Assembly (NCBI GenBank): GCA_002050435.1
Contig: MWYV01000038.1
Coordinates: 1-64,000, forward strand
Direction: 5' to 3'
Length of the DNA: 64,000 nucleotides
DNA from: Chitinophagales bacterium 33-2
Lineage (GTDB): Bacteria; Bacteroidota; Bacteroidia; Chitinophagales; Chitinophagaceae
The notes under the pieces were generated by a model. The model did not search any database. It saw nothing but the letters and a program-made list of their open reading frames with translations, and was not told the origin of the DNA. Shown piece by piece: positions 24,185 through 33,641 of this stretch. Position 1 is the first letter of the stretch. The number at the start of each line of letters is the position of its first letter. The position numbers were made by a program, and so were the translations under genes.

Positions 24185-27035
24185 ATTGGGTAATACGCAT
24201 ATTTCTTGTGGCTCTTTCCATGATAGCCGGCATGGTACGCCCTCCCATCCTGTTTAGTTTGTAAGTGAAAGTGAGCATGAAGTATCGCTGTAAAACAGAT
24301 GACTGTACATCTTCAATATAATTATTGCCAACGTTCCGGTTCACGCTGATATTCTGACCCAGGATATCAAATACAGAAAATTTGATTTCCCCTTTTTTAT
24401 TCTTAAACATTTCTTTGGCAAGGCTGGCATTCAGCAGGGCGAAGTTCTGGTTGAATCCATCAGACCTTCCTGTGTTCATGGTATACTCAAAATCAGTTGA
24501 AAAAATTATTCCTTTTGGGAAAGTGTAACTGATGTCTGCCGTATAGTTATGGGTATAATAAGACTGGCTGTTTTGTTTTTGAACGGTATAATTGACAGAA
24601 TTATAATTGACACTGATCCCGATACCCATATCCAGCTTTTCTTTATAATTATAACTTAGCCTGAGGTCTTCTCCTACGGTAAGGTTGCGTGTGTAATTTT
24701 TCACTCCGTCAAATAAATTCACATCGCGGTTGAGATTGATCCGGGTATTGGTATTGAAATTCCCGCCTTTCATTTTTTTGATCGGGAATCCGATATTAAA
24801 TGTTCCGGCAAGGTTGTAAACACCATCCACATTCACAGGGCGTGAAAGCTGCACGCCACCGGGAAGCTGCTCAATGGAATTTGCGATCCTGTTTGCAGTA
24901 TTTGAAAAGGTAATAAAGGCAAACAAGTTCCTGAACTTTATGATGTCAAAAAAGTTATAACTGAGTGTAAAGTTGTTGGTGAACTCCTGTTGCAGGCCGG
25001 GGTTTCCTCTGGTGATGTAGGGATAATTGGTAATGTCCGTGACATCCTGCAACTGCGCAATTGCCGGCTGCCTTGTGCTTCCCCTGTAATTAAATTTTAA
25101 ACTCCTGCTTCTTGCAAACTGGTAATTGAAAACAGCGGTAGGAAAAACATTCAGAAAATTCTGTTTAACAGTCGTGTTCTTGAATACATTGTTACTTTCC
25201 AGAGTTGTGTTCTGAACAGAAAAGCCCACCTGGTAATTGTATTTCTTTTTTACGATGCGAAGATTGGACCCGATCCTGTTCGACCTGTTGCTGTTGTCGA
25301 ACATGTTGGTTAGCGAGTCCACAACGTTTTGATATTTACCAGTGCTGGGATCAAAGTTCAGTGTTTGCCTGTCTGATTCATTTGTATTGTTTGAATGCTG
25401 GTAATTGAATTCTAAAATTTTATCCCGTGCAATTGGCTCGGTATAGCTGAAATTAATACTGTAGTTATTGGTTTCGTTATCGGAAGTGTTTAAAGTGTTC
25501 GTGTTTCTTTCTGCCCACTTGTTCCCTGCATTGTTATAAAACCTGGCATTCACAATAGAATAGGCATCACGGTTATTCTGTCCTATAGTGTTGCTAAAAT
25601 TAACGGACAGGGTGCGGCCAGCACGCCTGAATTTCTTTCTCCAGATCAGGTTGTTGGTCCAGTTAAATCCTTCTCCGTTGCTGTAATTGTTGGCAGCACT
25701 TTCGTTTGTCAGGAAAAGGGTTTCGTTCTTCCTGGAATCTGTATGAAAAGAATCCATCGAATTATTCTCGGATTTCTGGAAAGTGAGCGAAGGGGTATAT
25801 ATCAGGCTGTTAAATGAATCGATTGTAAAAATGATATTCATGTTTATGCGATGGTTATCATTTTTAGCTCTGGCAATGGCGGTACCGTCCATTAATAAGG
25901 CGGAATCGGTTGCAAAAGTGTTTCTAAAAGTACGCCTGTCGTTAAAAGTATTGAGCTGATTGTAAAAATAGCTGCCATTCACATCAAACTTTTTGCTCCA
26001 GGTGTCGCGATAATTGATACCCACCTGCGTGGACCTGGTAATACCTGCCCCGGAATTCCCTAGGTTCAATCCTCCAAAACCGCCACCTCCGCCGCCACCA
26101 CGTATAACGGTCATGCCGCCTCCCATTCCACCCATTCCACCTCCCATTCCTCCGCCGCCGCCAAACATGCCTAGCATATCAGAAAATGAAAAACCTATAT
26201 TATTTGTGTTGTTGCTTTTTGCAATGATGGAGGTTTGTGTGGCACCTTTAAAGAAATTGGCATTCAACCCGGCGTCATAACGGTTATCGGTACCCGCACC
26301 TGCATAAGCCCTTCCAAAGAGGCCTTTCTTTTTATCTTTCTTTAATTTAAGATTGATGGCTTTTGACCGGCTGCCATCATCGATCTGGTTGAACTTTGCC
26401 TGCTCACTCATATCATCATACACTTCCACCTGGTCCACCATATCTGCTGTTAAATTTTTTGTGGCGATTTTAGGGTCGCTCCCAAAAAATTCCTTTCCAT
26501 CAACATATACTTTTTGCACCTGCTCTCCCTGGGCTTTAACGGTTCCATCTCTTTCAACCTGTACTCCAGGTAATTTTTTTAAAAGGTCTTCAACAGTTGC
26601 ATTCGGTTTAGTTTTAAAAGCATCGGCATTGTATACGATCGTATCGCCCTTGATTTTTATAGGCGCTTCATCCTTTATCACTACTTCCTCCAGCGTATTG
26701 TAATGTCGGTCCATTGTGATCACTCCAAAATCTACAACGGGTGCGGAAGGCTGGACGTTGAAGTTTTTTTTCAGGGTTTTTAACCCGGTGAAGGAGGCGA
26801 TGAGATGGTAAGCACCTGCGTCAATATTTTTGATCTCAAAATTTCCGTTTCGGCCTGTAACGGTAAAGGATATTAAGGAAGAATCACTTGTTCTGACCAC
26901 AGAAACCGTTGCATCAGTTAGCACAGTCCCGGAAAGGGAGTCCTGTAAGATCCCTCTTACCGTACCTGATATTTTTTGAGCGCCGGCATGGGAGCCCGTC
27001 GCCAGGATCATTAAAAAAAAGAATACCTTCTTCAT
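24183..27035 (-). CDS. Outer-membrane beta-barrel protein (TonB-receptor-like)
   Basis: A 950-aa outer-membrane protein. Order: signal peptide 1-19; carboxypeptidase-regulatory-like domain about 22-110 (ISGTVRGILQDSLSGTVLTDA); plug-like segment about 118-240 (VEDLLKKLPGVQVERDG and DGKEFFGSDP); then a long barrel with many aromatic-ended strands to a short C-terminus. This matches the OMP_b-brl_3 group, in which TonB-dependence is uncertain because no clear TonB box is seen. A conspicuous Gly/Met-rich loop lies at about 290-325. The cargo is unknown. It ends at a bidirectional terminator. Confidence 0.9.
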   Translation of the reverse strand: MKKVFFFLMILATGSHAGAQKISGTVRGILQDSLSGTVLTDATVSVVRTSDSSLISFTVTGRNGNFEIKNIDAGAYHLIASFTGLKTLKKNFNVQPSAPVVDFGVITMDRHYNTLEEVVIKDEAPIKIKGDTIVYNADAFKTKPNATVEDLLKKLPGVQVERDGTVKAQGEQVQKVYVDGKEFFGSDPKIATKNLTADMVDQVEVYDDMSEQAKFNQIDDGSRSKAINLKLKKDKKKGLFGRAYAGAGTDNRYDAGLNANFFKGATQTSIIAKSNNTNNIGFSFSDMLGMFGGGGGMGGGMGGMGGGMTVIRGGGGGGGFGGLNLGNSGAGITRSTQVGINYRDTWSKKFDVNGSYFYNQLNTFNDRRTFRNTFATDSALLMDGTAIARAKNDNHRINMNIIFTIDSFNSLIYTPSLTFQKSENNSMDSFHTDSRKNETLFLTNESAANNYSNGEGFNWTNNLIWRKKFRRAGRTLSVNFSNTIGQNNRDAYSIVNARFYNNAGNKWAERNTNTLNTSDNETNNYSINFSYTEPIARDKILEFNYQHSNNTNESDRQTLNFDPSTGKYQNVVDSLTNMFDNSNRSNRIGSNLRIVKKKYNYQVGFSVQNTTLESNNVFKNTTVKQNFLNVFPTAVFNYQFARSRSLKFNYRGSTRQPAIAQLQDVTDITNYPYITRGNPGLQQEFTNNFTLSYNFFDIIKFRNLFAFITFSNTANRIANSIEQLPGGVQLSRPVNVDGVYNLAGTFNIGFPIKKMKGGNFNTNTRINLNRDVNLFDGVKNYTRNLTVGEDLRLSYNYKEKLDMGIGISVNYNSVNYTVQKQNSQSYYTHNYTADISYTFPKGIIFSTDFEYTMNTGRSDGFNQNFALLNASLAKEMFKNKKGEIKFSVFDILGQNISVNRNVGNNYIEDVQSSVLQRYFMLTFTYKLNRMGGRTMPAIMERATRNMRITQ

Positions 27036-27356
27036 AAGCGTGTTTGTGATTACGAAGATATTCGCACCTTATCTTCAAACCAGTTAAAAAACGTTAACAA
27101 CTTGATAAACGGTTAATTGTCCGGACTATCGCTGGAAATGGAATACAAAAAACACATTTTTATTCAGAGAATTTAGTAAAAAGGTATGAATCTCTGCATT
27201 GAGATGTTCTTCAGGCATAAGCTATACGAAAAACCCTTTTTATTTAACTCCATGATTATAAGTGGTAATTAATGTCGCTCCCCTTATTTCTACCCATTGC
27301 TTTGAAAAGAACTCAGGCTAATATATATTTAACCCTTAATCCAAAATTTAATCTTT
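27036..27356. other. Intergenic region, barrel gene / small lipoprotein gene
   Basis: About 320 bp of AT-rich sequence between divergent genes. I see the promoter of the right-hand gene (27301-27331) and no further gene, hairpin or repeat. No TAnnTTTG match was found upstream of the barrel gene. Confidence 0.5.
27301..27331 (+). promoter_or_regulatory. Probable promoter of the 117-aa lipoprotein gene
   Basis: TTTG at 27301-27304 and TATATTTA at 27324-27331 are separated by 19 bp. The arrangement fits the Bacteroidota -33/-7 promoter with one mismatch in the -7 element. The ATG follows 25 bp later. Confidence 0.5.
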
Positions 27357-27710
27357 ATGAAAACAGGAATGCTGCTTTTTTGCCTCGCTGCTTCATTGAT
27401 TGCCTGCAAAAAGGATAATCAAAACGCTAAAGTAACTTACAGGGTTACAGGTTCGGGAGTTTCTCAATTTAAAATATCGAACGGAGCTACTGAGCACTAC
27501 GTGAATATCCCTTTTACCGGAACAAGAGATACCACAGTATATCTGGCTTATAGTACAAACATAAAATTGGACCTTAAGGCTGACGGAGGTACTACCCTTC
27601 AGGGGACCATCTTTGTTAATAATGTTCTGGTTTCAACTCTATCAGACGCTGACATCGATGGAGACAACAAGACAGAAGTCAAATTGGCTTATTTAATACC
27701 AGGTAAATAA
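27357..27710 (+). CDS. Small lipoprotein, 117 aa
   Basis: The N-terminus MKTGMLLFCLAASLIACKK is a lipoprotein signal with the acylated Cys at residue 17 and a KKD following. The mature part is a compact beta-rich domain (VTYRVTGSGVSQFKIS, then DTTVYLAYSTNIKLDLKA), reminiscent of a small Ig-like or MmpS-like fold. No enzyme motif is present. A long hairpin terminator follows, so this is a single-gene unit. Function unknown. Confidence 0.75.
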   Translation: MKTGMLLFCLAASLIACKKDNQNAKVTYRVTGSGVSQFKISNGATEHYVNIPFTGTRDTTVYLAYSTNIKLDLKADGGTTLQGTIFVNNVLVSTLSDADIDGDNKTEVKLAYLIPGK

Positions 27711-27723
27711 ATCATCGCGTTGG

Positions 27724-27758
27724 AAATTAAAAGTGGGTTTTATGCCCACTTTTAATTT
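27724..27758. terminator. Terminator after the 117-aa lipoprotein gene
   Basis: A perfect 14-bp stem (AAATTAAAAGTGGG / CCCACTTTTAATTT) with a 7-base loop. The outer arm supplies the A and T runs, so it may work in both directions. Confidence 0.85.
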
Positions 27759-27790
27759 ATGAATTTTCTTAATTCCGGTTTCTATTTGAA

Positions 27791-27998
27791 CCAGCACCTG
27801 TCTCTTATTGCCCTCAGATCGCGCTGATGAACGCAGAAGACCCATCAGCGAAAATCTGCGTAATCTGCGAGAGGCCTTTTTGTTCCCTGTTCGCAAGGCT
27901 CCGGCAACGCTCAAAAAGGTTGTCAGGCAGGTACGAGGCCCGCCGGCCTGAGGCAAAATCTTAATTAAAACTGATGTTTGATTTTTCCCCGGACAGCA
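27791..27998. repeat. Dispersed intergenic repeat, copy B
   Basis: Same orientation as 191-392. The central hairpin segment (CGCTGATG...CATCAGCG) is identical. Differences are scattered in the flanks and in the second hairpin loop (CTCC inserted). Both copies extend to GGACAGCA on the right. Confidence 0.85.
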
Positions 27999-28001
27999 TT
28001 G

Positions 28002-28035
28002 ATTGACTATTGACCATTGACCATCACCATTGCCC
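28002..28035. repeat. Short degenerate heptamer array
   Basis: ATTGACT, ATTGACC, ATTGACC, ATCACC and ATTGCCC follow one another directly, starting 3 bp after the right end of repeat copy B. Copy A has no such array. Confidence 0.6.
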
Positions 28036-28112
28036 CTTCACACTAGTTGGATCCAGCCTCTCTACTCTTTAAGGGGATTACTTAATGGCAGAGATATTGC
28101 ACAGTAAAGGAT

Positions 28113-28508
28113 ATGAAACGTATAAAATCGGTTATAGCGCTGCTTTCCTTATGTTTTATTATTTCCTGTGCCACAACACAGGACCCAATTGCCAGAGAAG
28201 TGGAAAGGGACACCAGGGAAAAAAGAAAATACCCCATTATAATGAGTGCCCAGGGTATGGGATATACCCTGAACCTGAGAGACCAGAACTTTTTTGATTT
28301 TCAGGGCCGCGGTCCTGACGAATCAGGATCATCTTTATATGCCGGAACGTACGAAAGGAAAGGTGACAGCCTGCTGTTAGGATTTCACAATAATTATAAA
28401 CCGATGGACCTGACGGGTACGGGAATGATCAATCGTACAAATAATACGGTTACGCTGTTTTCTAAAGATCCTTCAAAACACCGGATGCTAACGATCCAGA
28501 CACTTTAA
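28113..28508 (+). CDS. Hypothetical lipoprotein, 131 aa
   Basis: The signal MKRIKSVIALLSLCFIISC has a clear lipobox (Cys 19) followed by ATTQDP. The mature part is about 110 residues, beta-rich, with GSSLYAGTYERKGDSLLLGFHNNY suggesting a small barrel or lipocalin-like sheet. No family is recognised. It converges with the SNF2 gene, overlapping by 4 bp. Confidence 0.7.
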   Translation: MKRIKSVIALLSLCFIISCATTQDPIAREVERDTREKRKYPIIMSAQGMGYTLNLRDQNFFDFQGRGPDESGSSLYAGTYERKGDSLLLGFHNNYKPMDLTGTGMINRTNNTVTLFSKDPSKHRMLTIQTL

Positions 28509-31500
28509 CTGAAAAGGTATTCCACATCGTCTCTCGAAAGTGACTTCACAAAGGTGGCATCATCAGCAATCAGCTCTTTTGCAAGTGATCTTTTCTTTTC
28601 CTGCAGCTGTATGATCTTATCTTCTATTGTATCCTTGCAGATCATGCGGTAAGCAAAAATATTTTTAGTCTGCCCAATACGATGTGTTCTGTCAATGGCC
28701 TGTTGCTCTACAGCCGGGTTCCACCAGGGATCAACAATATATACATAGTCGGCAGCGGTAAGGTTTAAACCCACGCCGCCCGCTTTTAAAGAAATAAGAA
28801 ATACACGCACCTCGTCATTATTCTGAAAACTTTGGATGGCCTTCTCCCTGTCGGGTGCAGAAGTGCTGCCATCAAAATATTCATACTTTACTCCCAGTTC
28901 CTCCAGCCTTTCCCTGATCAGCGCCAGCATCCCAAGGAATTGAGAAAAGATAAGGGCTTTATGATCACCAATATTTTCAGAGATCTCTCTTCCCAACTCT
29001 TCAAGTTTGATGGAATGGTTGTCGAATTTTTCCGTTTCATTCAAAATTGCCGGCGAATCGCAGATCTGGCGCAGTTTCATCAGTCCCTGCAAAATGGTCA
29101 GCTGTGATTTCTGAATACCCTGTTCTTCAATCGTGCCCATGATCTTTGAACGGAAGTCGTTCCGGTAGGCATCATAAATTCTTCTTTGGTCCTCCTGCAT
29201 TTCACAAAAAAGAATGGTTTCGGTTTTATCCGGAAGATCCTTGGCCACCTGCTCCTTGGTACGGCGCAGGATAAACGGATACAATATTTTTTTCAGGTGT
29301 TCTTTTTGTTCCGTTTCGCCAAATTTATCAATGGGAATTGCAAACTCCTGCCTGAAAAATTCCATGGAACCCAGCATGCCCGGGTTCAAAAAATTCATCT
29401 GGGCAAAAATATCAAAGGTGTTGTTTTGTAAAGGGGTACCACTCATACAAAGCCTGTGTTTGGCATTCAATAAAGATGCGGCACGGGTTACTTTGCTGGA
29501 AGGATTTTTAATGGCCTGCGATTCATCCAGTATCACATAATCAAATTGGATCTGCAGAAAAAGCTTGATGTCGCTACGCAGGGTTCCATAAGTTGTAATG
29601 ATCACATTGTGCTTTATGAGATCTGCAGGCAGCCTGCTTCTTAAAGAACCGTGGTGTATATAATAATCCAGGGTGGGCGTAAATTTTTTGATCTCGTTCT
29701 CCCAGTTATAGATCAGGGTTGTAGGACAAACCACAAGCGCCTGCAATTCGCCATCGTTGTTTTCAAAATAATACTGAAGAAAAGAAAGCGCCTGAACTGT
29801 TTTTCCTAATCCCATATCATCCGCAAGAATACCGCCCCAGCTAACTTCGTGCAGGTAGTTCAGCCACTGGAACCCTGCTACCTGGTAAGGTCTCAGAATC
29901 GTCTGTAGATTTCCAGGCGCATCAATTTCCTTTATTTTGTCAAACTCTTTTATCCTGCTGTATTTCTCCTCAAGCTGAATGGTCAGCTCTTCTTCATTCC
30001 TGTTCTCATATAATTCATCGATCACGCTCATGTGGTAACGTGATAATTTCAACTTGTCGGTTTTTCCCTCTCCTACACGAAACAGCAGCGCGTATTTTTT
30101 AAGCCATTCGTCGGGAAGAATGCCCAGTGTTCCATCATTTAACTGAACAAATTGCTGTTTATTGGCAATTGCCTTTTTCACTTCAGCGACCGTAACTTTC
30201 TGGTCGCCAAAAATGATATCCACTTTTGCATCAAACCAGTCGGTATGGCTGCTTATATAAATATGGGTTTGTGGTTTAGCTGTATTGAATCTGAAATTCT
30301 TTAGACTTTCAAAGCCATATACAGGTGTTTTGGCTTCTTTCATTGCATCAACAAAAAGAAAGAACCAGTTGTTGCGTAAAACTTCTGCGCCTTTTAAAGC
30401 AAGTGCCGCACCATCATCATAAATAATAAAATTGGAATGCAGTGTTTGCAACTGTTCAATAAATTTTTTTTCAGCTTCCCTGTTCCTGTAAACAACGATC
30501 ACTTTATCGTGATGCGGTATAATCAGTTCCGTTTTTTCGGTGGCTTTTGTTTCATACCCCTTATAGCTGAATATGGGCTGAAACACCAGGTATTCGCCTT
30601 TTTCATGCAGGTAGAGTTTCACATCCGGCTGGCTTTCCCTGACATCTGAAACAAGCGTTTTATCAAATTCAACTTTATAGTCTTTCGTAAGGGGCATGAT
30701 CATCTGCGAAAGAATCACTGGCCACGTGTCTTCGGTGATCTTCATTACGCCATTGGGAAGAAACTTTTCAGCGATCTCGATCACTTCCGTATTCTTCCAC
30801 AGGTATAGCTGGTGATTATACAGAAATACCAGTGAGGCATTTACTTCATTATCGCTGAGTTCATAAGCCACTGCATCGGGCTTGACAAAACATGCAATTG
30901 CATATTTCTTCCCTTCCTTTGTAACATTAAATTGTGGTTGCAGCAATTGTTCTTTCAGTTCAATGCGCTCAAGCTGACTGGTTTTAAATGTCTTTCCTTT
31001 TGACAAAGTGTACACTGGGCATCCAGGTCCTTCAGTAAAAAGTTTTTTTAATTTTGGATGAATGTATTCTGCAATTAATGTTTTGGTTTCTGCAGGAAGT
31101 TCATCGTCTTCAGCATGAATGATGTTTTCCCAAATTCCGGAGAATGGCGAGTTCCTGCTTACGTACTTGCTGATCTCGGTGTCCTGGAGCTTGCGCACCA
31201 GCAATAACAGATTTTTATCTGCTTCGCTGAATTCATCTGTATTTATGTATTTGGCCAGTTCCAGTTTCTGAATCGTACCAAGAAATTTATTTTCTTCATC
31301 CATTTCACCTTCAATAATATCAAAGCTGAAATAAGGATAGGCAACCTTATTGAAATTGATCACAACGCCGAGTCTTCTGGAAATAACCTGCGCGCGCAAT
31401 TCGGGTTCTTCTTCTTCAAATGCAGGTTGTTTTAGAAATTGAGGTGCTGATGAAACAGGTGTTGAAATTCTTTTTATGGAAGGATCCAGCACACGCAGAA

Positions 31501-32254
31501 ATGGTTTTCCGTCCTTATAATTGAATTCAAACTTTCCTTTCAGATCATCTTCAAGACTAAAGCCGTAAGCTTCAAGTAGTTTATTTTTTTCTTTATCCCA
31601 ATTTCTGATGGAATCAAAATAATGCTGTCCTTTCGTGTAAAGCAGGTGCAAAAAAACAATCACTTTTGGAAGGCCCAGTAAATGATCGGTGTCTTCGTAA
31701 TTGCTTGAAGTATCAAAATGGCGTTCTTCATTGCGGCTTAGGATCACCGAATATTCTTTGCCTTCAATTTCAACCGTGGCCTTAACTGTTTCATCTTTAG
31801 CCATTGTGATCTGGGGCGGCGCAGCTTTAAGGCAATCTTCAGCCTGGGCAAAAATCTCAGGGCCGGCAAGCAACTGAATGCTTTTCATATCGATGGTCTT
31901 CATTTTCGCCACCGTATGCTTCTGATCATAAATAACGTTATCTGACTGAAGCAATCCCTTATCCAGCATTTCCTGCAAACGGATTAACGCAGCTGCTTCA
32001 TGCCTGCAAATATCACCAAGGTTATAAGGACATGCGCATCTTAGCGAAACTGTTTTTGGATCTTTATAATTAGAAATATGCACCTTGTAAAAAGTAGCAT
32101 AGCTATCATCTTTCACCCGGTACACTGCAGAACCGAACAGGTAGTCGTTTTCAACCAGTTCCACGAAACCTATGGCATGGATCTTTTTTCCGCGACGAAT
32201 TACTTCATCACTGCCATGCGTATAAACATATTTTAATAAATGGGGTAAAGCCAA
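28505..32254 (-). CDS. SWIM zinc-finger SNF2-family helicase
   Basis: A 1,249-aa ATP-driven double-stranded-DNA translocase related to HepA/RapA and Snf2. A SWIM zinc finger lies near residues 72-90 (CACPY...CRHEAAAL). A long middle region of unknown fold follows. The helicase domain starts near residue 780: Walker A ADDMGLGKT (about 815), motif II ILDESQAIKNP, motif III CMSGTPLQNN. Lobe 2 has VGLNLTAADYVYIVDPWWNP and DRTHRIGQ near the C-terminus. It may remodel stalled RNA polymerase or nucleoprotein. The frame starts with TTG at 32254; no better start is near. A minus-strand TAGTTTTG at 32314-32321 is a possible -7 element. Confidence 0.93.
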   Translation of the reverse strand: MALPHLLKYVYTHGSDEVIRRGKKIHAIGFVELVENDYLFGSAVYRVKDDSYATFYKVHISNYKDPKTVSLRCACPYNLGDICRHEAAALIRLQEMLDKGLLQSDNVIYDQKHTVAKMKTIDMKSIQLLAGPEIFAQAEDCLKAAPPQITMAKDETVKATVEIEGKEYSVILSRNEERHFDTSSNYEDTDHLLGLPKVIVFLHLLYTKGQHYFDSIRNWDKEKNKLLEAYGFSLEDDLKGKFEFNYKDGKPFLRVLDPSIKRISTPVSSAPQFLKQPAFEEEEPELRAQVISRRLGVVINFNKVAYPYFSFDIIEGEMDEENKFLGTIQKLELAKYINTDEFSEADKNLLLLVRKLQDTEISKYVSRNSPFSGIWENIIHAEDDELPAETKTLIAEYIHPKLKKLFTEGPGCPVYTLSKGKTFKTSQLERIELKEQLLQPQFNVTKEGKKYAIACFVKPDAVAYELSDNEVNASLVFLYNHQLYLWKNTEVIEIAEKFLPNGVMKITEDTWPVILSQMIMPLTKDYKVEFDKTLVSDVRESQPDVKLYLHEKGEYLVFQPIFSYKGYETKATEKTELIIPHHDKVIVVYRNREAEKKFIEQLQTLHSNFIIYDDGAALALKGAEVLRNNWFFLFVDAMKEAKTPVYGFESLKNFRFNTAKPQTHIYISSHTDWFDAKVDIIFGDQKVTVAEVKKAIANKQQFVQLNDGTLGILPDEWLKKYALLFRVGEGKTDKLKLSRYHMSVIDELYENRNEEELTIQLEEKYSRIKEFDKIKEIDAPGNLQTILRPYQVAGFQWLNYLHEVSWGGILADDMGLGKTVQALSFLQYYFENNDGELQALVVCPTTLIYNWENEIKKFTPTLDYYIHHGSLRSRLPADLIKHNVIITTYGTLRSDIKLFLQIQFDYVILDESQAIKNPSSKVTRAASLLNAKHRLCMSGTPLQNNTFDIFAQMNFLNPGMLGSMEFFRQEFAIPIDKFGETEQKEHLKKILYPFILRRTKEQVAKDLPDKTETILFCEMQEDQRRIYDAYRNDFRSKIMGTIEEQGIQKSQLTILQGLMKLRQICDSPAILNETEKFDNHSIKLEELGREISENIGDHKALIFSQFLGMLALIRERLEELGVKYEYFDGSTSAPDREKAIQSFQNNDEVRVFLISLKAGGVGLNLTAADYVYIVDPWWNPAVEQQAIDRTHRIGQTKNIFAYRMICKDTIEDKIIQLQEKKRSLAKELIADDATFVKSLSRDDVEYLFS

Positions 32255-32439
32255 GCGTTCTTATTTTTTCCTTTTGATGCGAGTTGGCTTTTGGTTTAAA
32301 AAAGGCCAATTGACAAAACTAAAGCAAACCTTTGCAGATACCATACATAAGGAATGAATTTCTGCGTTAAAATCTTTAAAATAAAACAGGCTTAGTTTTA
32401 TTTATAAAAACGCTTCACTTCATTTAATTTTGCGGATTT

Positions 32440-33168
32440 TTATTTCCGGATGAAAAGCTTGCCGTTTTCGAAATCAGGAAGAATATTTGCAAGATCTTCT
32501 GTCAGACAATGACGAATATCGCGTTCGAGCCCGAAGTTCATCAGCCTGTGGTAGTGAGAAGCATCGTTTTGCTTCATAAATTCAAAAAGATCAGGCTTTG
32601 AAAGATTGTAAAGATTCTCAGCCATGTGCGAGGCATCGCAATTGATCTCAAATGCATGTTTGATCCTGGAGATCACAGCCCCGGCCAGTAAGGTATCTTC
32701 CATATTGGGTTTGTCTTTCCACGCAGCACAACCCAGGATCACATCTTTCTTTTTATCCAGCAGGTGATCGCAAACGGCGGAGAGATTCAAAAAAGATCCG
32801 GTTACAATTTCCTGCGCACCTCTGGATAGTGCCATGTGCAATAATTTTGTTCCGTTGGTGGTAGTAAGCACCAGGGTTTTGCCGCTGATAAATTCTTCCG
32901 GGTATTCAAAAGAAGAATTGCCGTATTGGAGTCCGTCGGCCACCTGTCCGTCCCGCTCTCCTGCAGTTATACATTGCAGTTCGCGACCTAATTGTATGCA
33001 ACGCTCCACGCTGTCTACCGGAATCACTTCCTTTGCTCCGTTGTAAAGTGCAGTGGCAATGGTTGATGTTGCCCTGAGTACATCAATCACAACAACAATG
33101 GTATTGGATACATCATAAAGATGCAGCAGTGCAGGTGATAAAACCGTGTGAATAGAAGGTTTTTTCAT
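32440..33168 (-). CDS. comB: ComB-family 2-phosphosulfolactate phosphatase
   Basis: Predicted to dephosphorylate 2-phosphosulfolactate to sulfolactate, a Mg-dependent step of coenzyme M or sulfolactate synthesis. The 242-aa length and the motifs VVVIDVLRATSTIATAL, AGERDG and LTTTNGTK fit the ComB family. The in-frame start at 33189 is replaced here by ATG 33168, which overlaps the SRPBCC stop as ATGA, so the genes are coupled. Bacteria without coenzyme M carry ComB, and the true substrate in this lineage is not established. Confidence 0.88.
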   Translation of the reverse strand: MKKPSIHTVLSPALLHLYDVSNTIVVVIDVLRATSTIATALYNGAKEVIPVDSVERCIQLGRELQCITAGERDGQVADGLQYGNSSFEYPEEFISGKTLVLTTTNGTKLLHMALSRGAQEIVTGSFLNLSAVCDHLLDKKKDVILGCAAWKDKPNMEDTLLAGAVISRIKHAFEINCDASHMAENLYNLSKPDLFEFMKQNDASHYHRLMNFGLERDIRHCLTEDLANILPDFENGKLFIRK

Positions 33169-33641
33169 GATTGTAAATATTGTTTCCACTGGTTACCTTC
33201 CGCAATGTTTTTTATGGTAACATTCCGCTCGGACAGTAACCTGCTCAGGTATTTGTTCATGTAAATTTTATTCAGCACCCTGCCCAGTATTCCATAAGGT
33301 AGTTCATAATGGAACAGGTCTATCATCAGCGTTCCATTATCGGCTGGTTTAAAAAAGTGTTCGTGTTTCATGCTCGTGAAGTCGCCTTCCAGCTGCTCAT
33401 CACGTAAGTAAGCAGGAAACTGCAATGCCGTAATGACCACACGCAACGTGCGGGTTTTAAAAAAATGCCTGGCTTCCCATTTTACGTCTTCATTTAAACC
33501 AAGCAATCCGCTTGTTTTACTGCTGATAATCCTTTCTTTATACTTACTCATTGAAAACTTATGCACAGACAAGTGCCTGCTCAGATCAAAAACCCTTTCA
33601 ACGGGAGCTGCAACAAAAGTAGTCAGGTGAATGAGTTGCAT
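33165..33641 (-). CDS. SRPBCC-superfamily protein
   Basis: A 158-aa soluble protein with the START/Bet v 1-like pattern: LIHLTTFVAAPVERVFDLSRHLSVHKFSM at the N-terminus, a central beta sheet, and a long C-terminal helix. Such proteins bind hydrophobic ligands or act as ligand cyclases. The ligand is unknown. Its ATG overlaps the gcvT stop by one base (TGATG) and its stop overlaps the comB start, so it is the middle gene of a coupled three-gene operon. Confidence 0.82.
   Translation of the reverse strand: MQLIHLTTFVAAPVERVFDLSRHLSVHKFSMSKYKERIISSKTSGLLGLNEDVKWEARHFFKTRTLRVVITALQFPAYLRDEQLEGDFTSMKHEHFFKPADNGTLMIDLFHYELPYGILGRVLNKIYMNKYLSRLLSERNVTIKNIAEGNQWKQYLQS

Larger units (their letters stand above)
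27711..28112. other. Intergenic region with terminator, dispersed repeat and heptamer repeats
   Basis: Contains the hairpin at 27724-27758, dispersed repeat copy B (27791-27998), and tandem ATTGACC heptamers (28002-28035). No gene is supported. Confidence 0.7.

Noticed and set aside
28505-32254. SWIM/SNF2 gene as a defence helicase
   Set aside because: No nuclease, methylase or other defence partner lies beside it, and this architecture is common in Bacteroidota chromosomes.
33559-33567. TTATGCACA as a DnaA box and sign of oriC
   Set aside because: Single isolated match inside a coding region, with no cluster or AT-rich unwinding element.
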